A DNA stretch of 64,000 nucleotides from Chryseobacterium sp. JV274 (GTDB lineage: Bacteria > Bacteroidota > Bacteroidia > Flavobacteriales > Weeksellaceae). Positions 8,027 to 15,720 of this stretch are shown here, in pieces (position 1 is the stretch's first letter; each line of letters starts with the position of its first letter). The position numbers and the translations under genes are program-made. Under the pieces are notes generated by a model. It saw only the letters and a list, made by a program, of their open reading frames with translations. It had not been told where the DNA came from and made no database searches. The DNA lies in the NCBI RefSeq assembly GCF_903969135.1, contig NZ_LR824569.1, forward strand, positions 4,857,001-4,921,000. The letters run 5' to 3'.

Positions 8027-10561
8027 ATGATACACGACCAACGCGCAGAAAAATTCAGGCAGATCGTGGAAAATAAGTTCCAGATCTACAATTCATTATT
8101 TATGAGCCTGCCTTATGATAAAATGACGAATATCGGAATGCTGCTTCCGTTTCTTTATGAGGAAAGCAGAACCGGCTATGAAGCAGGAAAAACCCCCGAA
8201 AACATCGTCGAAGAATTTTTTAAAAACCATACTGATCTTCAGACTGAGGAACAGAAACTCGAACTGCTTTTCAAGATCATTCAGTATATAGAAAGACAGG
8301 TAGTTTTGTTTGACAGTATTGAAGATGCTGCTTTTCCTAATCTTCACTCCGAAAGTGACAGTGGTACCGTAACCAATCTTTTTGAACGCTCTTTTCAGGA
8401 TCATAAAATTGAAAAAGTACGTGAAAAATTAAAAGATTTTAGTGTAAAGGTCGTGTTTACAGCGCACCCTACACAGTTTTACCCAAGTTCAGTACAAAGG
8501 ATCATTCAGGACTTAAGAGGAGCTATTACCAGTGATTCCGTTACTCAGATTGATACGCTTCTGCAGCAGCTGGGGAAGACCCCTTTTGTCAACAAAGAAA
8601 AACCTACTCCTATAGATGAAGCTTTGAGTATCATTTCATACCTGAGATACGTATATTACGATACCATTGGCGAATTGTTTACGAAGATCAAAAAGACTTT
8701 CGGAAACGGGCATTTTCATCTTCATGAAGATATTATCCAGCTTGGATTCTGGCCTGGAGGAGACAGGGATGGAAATCCGTTTGTAACAGCAGATGTAACA
8801 AAAAGGGTAGCAGAAGAACTTCGTTCGGCAATTCTGAAGTCCTATTACAGCCATTTGAAATTTATCAGAAGAAGATTAAGTTTCAGAGGCGTTTCTGAAG
8901 TTTTAACCCAATTAAGTGAAGAACTGTATGCTGCCATTTTTGATGGAAAAAGTATTACAGCTGAAGATATTTTAAAGAAAGCTGCAGAAGCGGAAAAAAT
9001 ATTAGTTAATGAACACAACTCTTTGTTTTTAGATCTTCTGGCCAATTTCAGAGATCGTGTAATGATCTTCGGAACTCACTTTGCAACGTTGGATATCCGT
9101 CAGGACAGCAGAATCCATCAGAAAGTGATTGATGATGTTTTTGCAAAAGTATCTGGAAATGAAGAGGCTGATTACGAACAAAAATTCAATAAGCTGATTC
9201 AGGTTTCAGAAACGGTAAATGCTGAAGATTTTGAAGATATTGTGAAAGATACATTGTTAACAGTTTCACAGGTTACAGACATTCAGAATCTGAATGGATT
9301 AAGGGGAATGAACCGCTATATTATTTCCAATTCTGATGCGGTAAAAGATGTGATGAATGTGTATGCATTCTTTAAGATTTGCGGGTATAAAGACGAAGAT
9401 ATCAATATGGATATCGTTCCGCTTTTTGAAACGATGGAAGGTCTTGCCAACGCTGAAAATGTGATGAAGGAGCTGTATCATAATCCGGTCTACAAAAAAC
9501 ATCTGGAAAAAAGAGGGAATCAGCAGACCATTATGCTTGGGTTTTCTGATGGAACCAAAGATGGTGGATATTTAAAAGCCAATTGGGAAATTTATAAAGC
9601 AAAAGAAGTATTGACCAAGCTTTCCGAGCAGAGCAATATCAAAGTTGTATTCTTTGATGGCAGAGGAGGGCCACCAGCCAGAGGAGGAGGAAAGACCCAC
9701 GATTTCTATGCTTCTCAGGGAAAAACTATTGCCAATAATAAAATTGAACTTACGATCCAGGGGCAAACCATTACCAGTATTTTTGGAAATAAGGAACAGG
9801 CAAAATATAATTTTGAACAGCTTCTGACAGCTGGTGTAGAAAATGATGTATTCAAAAATGCAAAAAAAGAGCTTACGGAAAAAGAAAGAGCTTTAATCAT
9901 TGAATTGGCGGATATCAGCTATGGAAAATATTCAGATTTAAAGGCTCATCCTATGTTTGTTCCATACCTTCAGGAGATGAGTACTCTTGAATATTATGGA
10001 AAAACAAATATCGGAAGCCGTCCTTCAAAAAGAGGAAACGGAAGCGAACTGAAATTTGAAGATCTGAGGGCTATTCCGTTTGTGGGCTCATGGTCACAAC
10101 TGAAACAGAACGTTCCCGGATTTTTTGGCTTTGGATATGCTATGCAAAAGATGAAAGAACAGGGAAGATTTGAAGAAGTAAGAGAATTGTATAAAGGTTC
10201 GGATTTCTTTAAAACGTTAGTGCTGAACTCGATGATGAGTATGAATAAATCTTATTTCCCGCTGACTTATTATATTAAAAGCAACCCAAAGTTTGGTGCA
10301 TTCTGGAATGTTCTTTTTGATGAATACGAGCTTTCAAGAGAAATAATGCTGGAGCTGACAGGTTTCAAAATGCTTCAGGAAGAAGATCCACTGTCCAGAA
10401 AATCGGTGAAGATCCGCGAAAAGATTGTGCTTCCATTATTGAGCATTCAACAATATGCCTTGATGAAAATACAGAAAGGAGAGGGCAATAAAGAAGCCTA
10501 TGAAAAATTGGTGACAAGATCACTGTTTGGAAATATTAACGCGAGCAGAAACTCTGCTTAA
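8027..10561 (+). CDS. ppc: Phosphoenolpyruvate carboxylase
   Basis: Cytosolic enzyme that makes oxaloacetate from PEP and bicarbonate to refill the TCA cycle. It has 844 residues from the ATG at 8027; the frame is open to a TTG at 7985, but the -7 box lies between. Visible signatures: FTAHPT with catalytic His147, GFWPGGDRDGNP, the mobile glycine-rich loop FDGRGGPPARGGG (near 544-556), and IGSRPSKRG. The loop has Asp and Pro-Pro-Ala where most PEPCs have FHGRGG and two variable residues. The protein ends RNSA instead of the nearly invariant (Q/R)NTG. At 844 residues it is slightly shorter than proteobacterial enzymes (about 880). Confidence 0.95.
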   Translation: MIHDQRAEKFRQIVENKFQIYNSLFMSLPYDKMTNIGMLLPFLYEESRTGYEAGKTPENIVEEFFKNHTDLQTEEQKLELLFKIIQYIERQVVLFDSIEDAAFPNLHSESDSGTVTNLFERSFQDHKIEKVREKLKDFSVKVVFTAHPTQFYPSSVQRIIQDLRGAITSDSVTQIDTLLQQLGKTPFVNKEKPTPIDEALSIISYLRYVYYDTIGELFTKIKKTFGNGHFHLHEDIIQLGFWPGGDRDGNPFVTADVTKRVAEELRSAILKSYYSHLKFIRRRLSFRGVSEVLTQLSEELYAAIFDGKSITAEDILKKAAEAEKILVNEHNSLFLDLLANFRDRVMIFGTHFATLDIRQDSRIHQKVIDDVFAKVSGNEEADYEQKFNKLIQVSETVNAEDFEDIVKDTLLTVSQVTDIQNLNGLRGMNRYIISNSDAVKDVMNVYAFFKICGYKDEDINMDIVPLFETMEGLANAENVMKELYHNPVYKKHLEKRGNQQTIMLGFSDGTKDGGYLKANWEIYKAKEVLTKLSEQSNIKVVFFDGRGGPPARGGGKTHDFYASQGKTIANNKIELTIQGQTITSIFGNKEQAKYNFEQLLTAGVENDVFKNAKKELTEKERALIIELADISYGKYSDLKAHPMFVPYLQEMSTLEYYGKTNIGSRPSKRGNGSELKFEDLRAIPFVGSWSQLKQNVPGFFGFGYAMQKMKEQGRFEEVRELYKGSDFFKTLVLNSMMSMNKSYFPLTYYIKSNPKFGAFWNVLFDEYELSREIMLELTGFKMLQEEDPLSRKSVKIREKIVLPLLSIQQYALMKIQKGEGNKEAYEKLVTRSLFGNINASRNSA

Positions 10562-10580
10562 GTTGTTTTAAACAAACGTT

Positions 10581-10597
10581 TTGTACATAGTGTACAA
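10581..10597. repeat. Perfect inverted repeat TTGTACA-tag-TGTACAA
   Basis: Seven-base arms around TAG, 20 bases after the ppc stop and 15 bases before its terminator hairpin. It could extend 3'-end structure or be a binding site; nothing else supports a role. Confidence 0.4.
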
Positions 10598-10611
10598 TAA
10601 TATATCAACAG

Positions 10612-10640
10612 GAATGGGCTTAGCCCATTCTTTTTTTATT
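10612..10640 (+). terminator. Terminator of ppc
   Basis: GAATGGGC / GCCCATTC hairpin followed by TTTTTTTATT. Confidence 0.85.
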
Positions 10641-10762
10641 AATCAATCCATCCGCTTTAGCCGAAATATAGCTGTTGTAGAAGAATATCTCTCGCACATT
10701 CAACAAAATTAAACACCATATCAAAATCTGCTCAATCTGTTTAATCCGCGAGAGACAAAAAA

Positions 10763-12364
10763 TTATTCTTTTAAGAATTTCTCATAGTAAACCTTATCCT
10801 TCATCTGAATTTTCAGATAATAAGTTCCTTTGGCAAAATCCTCCACTTTTATAGATTTCTGCTGGCTGCTTTTTCTGATCAGTCTTCCCAGATTATCATA
10901 GATTTCCAAAGACAGGACTTCCTGCTCTGATGCTATATTCAGAATGTTTTTAGCAGGATTCGGGAATATAGAAAACTTTTCCTTTTTTACCGTTTCGGAA
11001 GTATTCAGAACGATATTGTACAGACTTCCGAAGTTGAGAATGCCAAATCCTATCTGATCTGAATGGGCAGGATAAAGCGAAGCTGTTTGTCTTAGCTTTG
11101 TTCTCATCTGCTCCCTGTCCATCGTTGGAAATGCCTGAATAAGACATGCCACACCTCCTGCAGCAATAGGAGTAGAAATGGATGTTCCATTCACAACTGT
11201 AGTCGCATTATCATACACTGTGGTGGTAGCAGTTCCTTGAGTACTTCCGTCAGGTTTTACCACTCCAAGAGAGTTCGGCCCAAAAGAAGAAAATCCGGAT
11301 GCATTCCCTGCCGAATCTACAGAACCGATGGAGAATACTTTAGCATTGTCAGATGGTGTCATCAGATAATGCCATGGCTGCAGCCCGGAATTTCCGGCAG
11401 CAGCCAGAACAAAAATTCCTTTTTCAGCAGCAATACCTGCTCCCCGGGCAATGAAAGAAGTACTTCCGTTCATATTGGCATAAGTATAATTGTAACGGCT
11501 CTCATCAAAAATATTGTATCCCAGTGATGAGGTGATGATTTCTACGCCTTTTCTGTCTGCTTCCTCAGCTGCTTCAATCCAGTATAGCTCTTCTTCAGGA
11601 ACCTCTACAGTAGCATTTTCACTTCGGTAGAGATAGAAATCAGCATCAGGAGCAGCGCCAACAAATATGTTTTCCAGATATCCGCCGATAGCTCCTAAAA
11701 CAACAGAACCATGAGGACTGAGCGTTGTATTATAAATGTTTCCGGTTTTGGTGACAAAATCATAGGCCGCTTTTATATGATTACCGTTCCATAATCTTGA
11801 AAAAGCAGTTCCTGTATTCACAGTTGGAAATCCGGCATCAATGACGGCTATAGAAATCCCTGTTCCGGTATAACCTGCCAGGTGAAGTGGCCGTATATTG
11901 ACCTGATCGATTTGGCCGGCACCGGAACCATAATTAAAGGTGGTAAGTATTTTATTGAGACTTGCATCATCTTGCCATTTTACAGGTGCTGTTTTTACAG
12001 TGGTTGAACTGTTTCTGGCAAAACTTTCAACAGACAAGACAAAAGATTGAGCCTGCAGCAGTGTTTTTTGGGCAGGAGTAGCATTCACTGCCGCTCCGTT
12101 AAGCCATTTTGAATAATCTGTAACGGTAAATCCTAAATTTTGAAGATTCTGAAGATAAGACTGTTCAATAGGGGCATCCTGATCGTTGAGAGGAATTCCC
12201 AGCGTTGTACGCCTGTTGAGTGATTTCTGACTGAGTTCAGAAAGCGGATTTGCATAAAATGCAGCTTTGTTGGGCTTATCAGTAAAGAAAACAAACACAA
12301 GTTCTGTTTGGGCAGATACATTAAGGTAACCCGTTAGGAAACAAAAGAGTAAAAGTTTTTTCAT
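10763..12364 (-). CDS. Secreted subtilisin-family (S8) serine protease with T9SS sorting tail
   Basis: A 533-residue exported protease. Signal peptide 1-18 (ends VSAQ); propeptide-like region about 20-160; S8 catalytic domain about 160-440. Catalytic triad: Asp176 (AVIDAGFP), His218 (SPHGSVV) and Ser395 (NGTSISTP), with oxyanion Asn325 (AAAGNSG). The last ~70 residues (from IFPNPAKNILNI about 464) form the type-A C-terminal sorting domain read by the type IX secretion system, so the enzyme should cross the outer membrane and be released or surface-attached. The gene stands alone. Role: degradation of external protein. Confidence 0.95.
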   Translation of the reverse strand: MKKLLLFCFLTGYLNVSAQTELVFVFFTDKPNKAAFYANPLSELSQKSLNRRTTLGIPLNDQDAPIEQSYLQNLQNLGFTVTDYSKWLNGAAVNATPAQKTLLQAQSFVLSVESFARNSSTTVKTAPVKWQDDASLNKILTTFNYGSGAGQIDQVNIRPLHLAGYTGTGISIAVIDAGFPTVNTGTAFSRLWNGNHIKAAYDFVTKTGNIYNTTLSPHGSVVLGAIGGYLENIFVGAAPDADFYLYRSENATVEVPEEELYWIEAAEEADRKGVEIITSSLGYNIFDESRYNYTYANMNGSTSFIARGAGIAAEKGIFVLAAAGNSGLQPWHYLMTPSDNAKVFSIGSVDSAGNASGFSSFGPNSLGVVKPDGSTQGTATTTVYDNATTVVNGTSISTPIAAGGVACLIQAFPTMDREQMRTKLRQTASLYPAHSDQIGFGILNFGSLYNIVLNTSETVKKEKFSIFPNPAKNILNIASEQEVLSLEIYDNLGRLIRKSSQQKSIKVEDFAKGTYYLKIQMKDKVYYEKFLKE

Positions 12365-12452
12365 AAGATTATTTTGTATAAAGATAAAAACAAAATCAAT
12401 AAAATTTTTGATAGGATATTAAATTCCTTATTTTTACAGAAATATTTATTAT

Positions 12453-13577
12453 ATGAAAAAAATTCAGATGGTTGACTTGCAAAGTCAGTATTACAAAATA
12501 AAGAATGATGTAGACAATGCTGTTTTGAATGTAATGGACTCTGCAGCGTTTATTAACGGACCTGAAGTAAAGTCTTTCCAGAATGAATTGGAGTCTTATT
12601 TAGAAGTAAAACATGTGATTCCGTGTGCCAATGGTACAGATGCATTACAGATTGCCTTAATGGCCCTGGACCTGAAAGAAGGCGATGAGATCATCACCGC
12701 TGATTTTACTTTTGCTGCAACGGTAGAAGTAATTCACCTGCTTAAGCTAAAATCTGTATTGGTAGATGTAGATTATGATACATTCACTATTTCTACAGAG
12801 CAGATAAAAAAAGCGATTACGCCAAGAACAAAAGCGATCATTCCGGTACACATTTTCGGACAGTGTGCGAATATGGAAGAAATTTTGAAAATTGCTGAAG
12901 AGCACAACCTATATGTTATTGAAGACAACGCTCAGGCAATCGGTTCAGAATATACATTCTCTGACGGAAGTGTAAAGCAGGCAGGAACAATGTCTACTGT
13001 AGGAACAACTTCTTTCTTCCCTTCAAAAAATCTTGGATGCTACGGAGATGGTGGAGCTATTTTTACCAACAACGATGAATTAGCACACCGTTTGAGAGGA
13101 ATTGTAAACCACGGAATGTACGAAAGATATTATCATGATGAGGTAGGAGTAAACTCCCGTCTGGACAGTATTCAGGCTGCGGTATTAAGAAAAAAACTTC
13201 CTCACCTTGATTCTTACAATGAAGCAAGAAAAAGAGCAGCAGATTTTTATGATGAAGCATTTGAAGGAAACCCGAATATTCTGACTCCAAAAAGAGCTGA
13301 GAACTCTACTCACGTATTCCACCAGTATACTTTAAGAATTCTGAATGGAAAACGTAATGAACTTCAAAAGTTTTTAACGGAAAAAGAAATCCCTGCAATG
13401 ATCTATTATCCGGTGGCCCTAAGAAAGCAGAAAGCTTACTTCCAGGAGAGCAATGATGCAGACTTTGTGAATACAGATAAGCTGCTGGATCAGGTAATTT
13501 CTTTACCAATGCATACAGAATTAGACGAAGAACAACTGAAGTATATTACGGATGCTGTTCTTGAGTTTATGGGATAA
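12453..13577 (+). CDS. DegT/DnrJ/EryC1/StrS-family sugar-nucleotide aminotransferase
   Basis: A 374-residue cytosolic PLP enzyme that transfers an amino group, usually from glutamate, to a nucleotide-linked keto sugar. Fold features: CANGTDALQIAL (58-69) for cofactor phosphate, DFTFAATVE (84-92), EDNAQAIGS (157-165) with the ring-stacking Asp, and Schiff-base Lys192 in FFPSKNLGCYGDGG. The length is normal for the family. It opens a run of four plus-strand genes (4-TM protein, galE, cytidylyltransferase-like) that suggests synthesis of an amino-sugar building block for surface glycans. The exact sugar cannot be read. Confidence 0.93.
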   Translation: MKKIQMVDLQSQYYKIKNDVDNAVLNVMDSAAFINGPEVKSFQNELESYLEVKHVIPCANGTDALQIALMALDLKEGDEIITADFTFAATVEVIHLLKLKSVLVDVDYDTFTISTEQIKKAITPRTKAIIPVHIFGQCANMEEILKIAEEHNLYVIEDNAQAIGSEYTFSDGSVKQAGTMSTVGTTSFFPSKNLGCYGDGGAIFTNNDELAHRLRGIVNHGMYERYYHDEVGVNSRLDSIQAAVLRKKLPHLDSYNEARKRAADFYDEAFEGNPNILTPKRAENSTHVFHQYTLRILNGKRNELQKFLTEKEIPAMIYYPVALRKQKAYFQESNDADFVNTDKLLDQVISLPMHTELDEEQLKYITDAVLEFMG

Positions 13578-13585
13578 AAATAACT

Positions 13586-14038
13586 ATGACGGAATTTTTT
13601 TTAAAAGGAAGGAAATATAAATTCTTTTTAGGGTTTCATCTTTTTATCGTAGGATTATATTCAATCTATGTAATAAATACATTGAATTCCTATAATTCCT
13701 CATCTTACTCAGAATACTATAAAGAGAGTATTTTTGAAAATATTTTGAAATACTCTTTTTACATTATTGTAAATTTAATTTCAGGGGGGATTATTTATTT
13801 TAAAATGAAGTATACAAAGAGTATTCTCAATTTTATTGCAGTAATGATCTTTATTTTAGTTTGTTATGCAGAATATACCCTCATTAAAACTTATACCAAT
13901 AATTCATATTACAACTTTGTAATTGCTTTTAATACAATAGTTATAGGTTTTATTATTTTTTATCTTCTTTATCTGAACAATATGGATAAAGAGGTAAAGA
14001 AAAACGAAATAGAAAATATAGGCAAACACGAAGATTAA
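13586..14038 (+). CDS. Four-helix membrane protein of unknown function
   Basis: A 150-residue protein with four predicted transmembrane helices (about 12-32, 50-72, 76-98 and 108-128) and a charged C-terminus. It lies 8 bases after the aminotransferase stop and 8 bases before galE, so it is co-transcribed with them. Composition is rich in Ile, Tyr and Asn and codons are more AT-rich than in both neighbours, hinting at a recent insertion into the operon. No family recognised; it might assist glycan export or be an unrelated passenger. Confidence 0.7.
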   Translation: MTEFFLKGRKYKFFLGFHLFIVGLYSIYVINTLNSYNSSSYSEYYKESIFENILKYSFYIIVNLISGGIIYFKMKYTKSILNFIAVMIFILVCYAEYTLIKTYTNNSYYNFVIAFNTIVIGFIIFYLLYLNNMDKEVKKNEIENIGKHED

Positions 14039-14046
14039 AAAATAAA

Positions 14047-15069
14047 ATGGCAATACTTGTTACGGGAGGACTTGGATATATTGGTTCTCACACAGTAGTG
14101 GAACTTATCAATAGCGGCTTTGAAGTAGTTATCGTAGATGATTTATCCAATACGGAAAGGTTTATTTTAAAAAATATAGAAGAAATTACAGGTAAAAAGG
14201 TGGCTTTTTATCCTTTTGATCTAAAAAGAAGAGAACTTCTTACTCAGGTTTTTGATGCCTATCAGATTGATGGATGTATCAACTTTGCAGCTTCTAAAGC
14301 AGTAGGAGAGAGCCAGATAAAACCTGTGGACTATTATGAGAATAATTTGTTCTCACTGATTAATATTCTTCAGGAATTTAAAGAAAGAGAAGTTTCCAAC
14401 TTTATTTTCAGTTCATCCTGTACAGTATACGGGCAGGCAGATGTAATGCCGATTGATGAAAATACTCCTTTAAAAGTACCTGAGAGTGTGTATGGGAAAA
14501 CAAAACAAATGGGAGAACAGATCCTGATTGATTTTGCAAATGCCTATCACCGTAAAATTTCGTTATTAAGATATTTTAACCCGATCGGAGCCCATCCTTC
14601 TGCAAAACTTGGAGAACTGCCGATAGGAATTCCTAATAACCTGGTACCTTATGTGATGCAGACGGCTTCAGGAGTACGTGAGAAACTGAGTATTTGGGGA
14701 GATGATTATGCTACAGAGGACGGGACAGCCGTTCGTGATTATATTTATGTTGTTGACCTGGCGAAAGCACACGTTGCAGCATTAAAAAAACTGATGGAAG
14801 ACTCTTCATCTGAAGCTGTGATTGATACCTACAACCTGGGAACAGGAAAAGGTTCATCCGTGCTGGAAGTGGTGAAAGCATTTGAAAAGGCCAATAATGT
14901 AGAAGTGCCGTATCAGATCTGTGCCAGAAGAGAAGGAGATATTACGATCGCGTATGCCAATGCTGAAAAAGCTGAGAAAGAACTCAACTGGAAGTCTGAA
15001 ACTTCTCTGGAAGAAGCTTTAAGAACGGTTTGGGAATGGCAGAAGTATTTGAATACAAGGAATGTATAG
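14047..15069 (+). CDS. galE: UDP-glucose 4-epimerase
   Basis: A 340-residue cytosolic short-chain dehydrogenase that interconverts UDP-glucose and UDP-galactose (and possibly the N-acetyl forms) using bound NAD. Rossmann motif TGGLGYIG (6-13). Catalytic Ser124 in FSSSCTVYG, Tyr149 and Lys153 in VYGKTK. Length matches E. coli GalE (338). It supplies a galactose-type sugar nucleotide to the same glycan pathway as the upstream aminotransferase. Confidence 0.95.
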   Translation: MAILVTGGLGYIGSHTVVELINSGFEVVIVDDLSNTERFILKNIEEITGKKVAFYPFDLKRRELLTQVFDAYQIDGCINFAASKAVGESQIKPVDYYENNLFSLINILQEFKEREVSNFIFSSSCTVYGQADVMPIDENTPLKVPESVYGKTKQMGEQILIDFANAYHRKISLLRYFNPIGAHPSAKLGELPIGIPNNLVPYVMQTASGVREKLSIWGDDYATEDGTAVRDYIYVVDLAKAHVAALKKLMEDSSSEAVIDTYNLGTGKGSSVLEVVKAFEKANNVEVPYQICARREGDITIAYANAEKAEKELNWKSETSLEEALRTVWEWQKYLNTRNV

Positions 15070-15221
15070 TATTTCTATGGTTATGAAGATTTACTGACTA
15101 TAGAAAAGAACAATTTAAAACGAATTATATAAACAAATTACAAAACGTCTTCCCTGAATCTTTTGTTTTTATCTTTTTAAAAAGAACATTTATTTCAGTG
15201 AAGTTTTAATTCAAAATTAAT

Positions 15222-15674
15222 ATGAAGACACAGAGAATAGGGATTACATTTTCCTCATTTGACTTATTACATGCCGGGCATATCAAAATGCTTGAAGAAG
15301 CTAAAACGGTATGTGACTATTTAATCGTTGGACTTCAGATCGACCCTTCCCACGATCGCCCCAACAAAAATAAGCCAAGCCAGACTATCGTTGAAAGGTA
15401 TATTCAGCTGAAAGCAGTAAATGCTGTGGATGAGATCATTCCTTATTATACAGAAGAAGATCTGCTGGATATTTTAAAGTCATTTGTGATTGATGTAAGA
15501 ATCATCGGGGATGATTATATGGACAGAGACTTTACAGGTAAGAAATACTGTGAAGAAAAAGGAATTGAGATCTTTTACAACAAAAGAGACCATAGGTTTT
15601 CCACCAGTGATCTGAGAAGAAGGATCTATGAAGCTGAAAAAGAAAAAGATTCCAAAGCTGAACCTGTAAAATAA
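15222..15674 (+). CDS. Cytidylyltransferase-like nucleotidyltransferase (TagD family)
   Basis: A 150-residue nucleotidyltransferase. HxGH motif His17-Ala-Gly-His20 binds the nucleotide triphosphate; FSTSDLRRRI near 127-136 takes the place of the C-terminal ISTT/ISSS motif. The family joins CTP or ATP to a phosphorylated alcohol such as glycerol-3-phosphate or a sugar phosphate. After a 150-base gap from galE it may still belong to the glycan cluster, giving an activated glycerol- or polyol-type unit. Substrate uncertain: glycerol-3-phosphate cytidylyltransferase is the nearest named relative. Confidence 0.88.
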   Translation: MKTQRIGITFSSFDLLHAGHIKMLEEAKTVCDYLIVGLQIDPSHDRPNKNKPSQTIVERYIQLKAVNAVDEIIPYYTEEDLLDILKSFVIDVRIIGDDYMDRDFTGKKYCEEKGIEIFYNKRDHRFSTSDLRRRIYEAEKEKDSKAEPVK

Positions 15675-15681
15675 CAATAAT

Positions 15682-15714
15682 AAAAAATCCCGAAAAGTAA
15701 TTTTCGGGATTTTT
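15682..15714. terminator. Bidirectional terminator
   Basis: AAAATCCCGAAAA / TTTTCGGGATTTT with a 4-base GTAA loop, flanked by A- and T-runs. It separates the convergent cytidylyltransferase-like gene (+) and barrel-protein gene (-). Confidence 0.9.
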
Positions 15715-15720
15715 GTTGTA

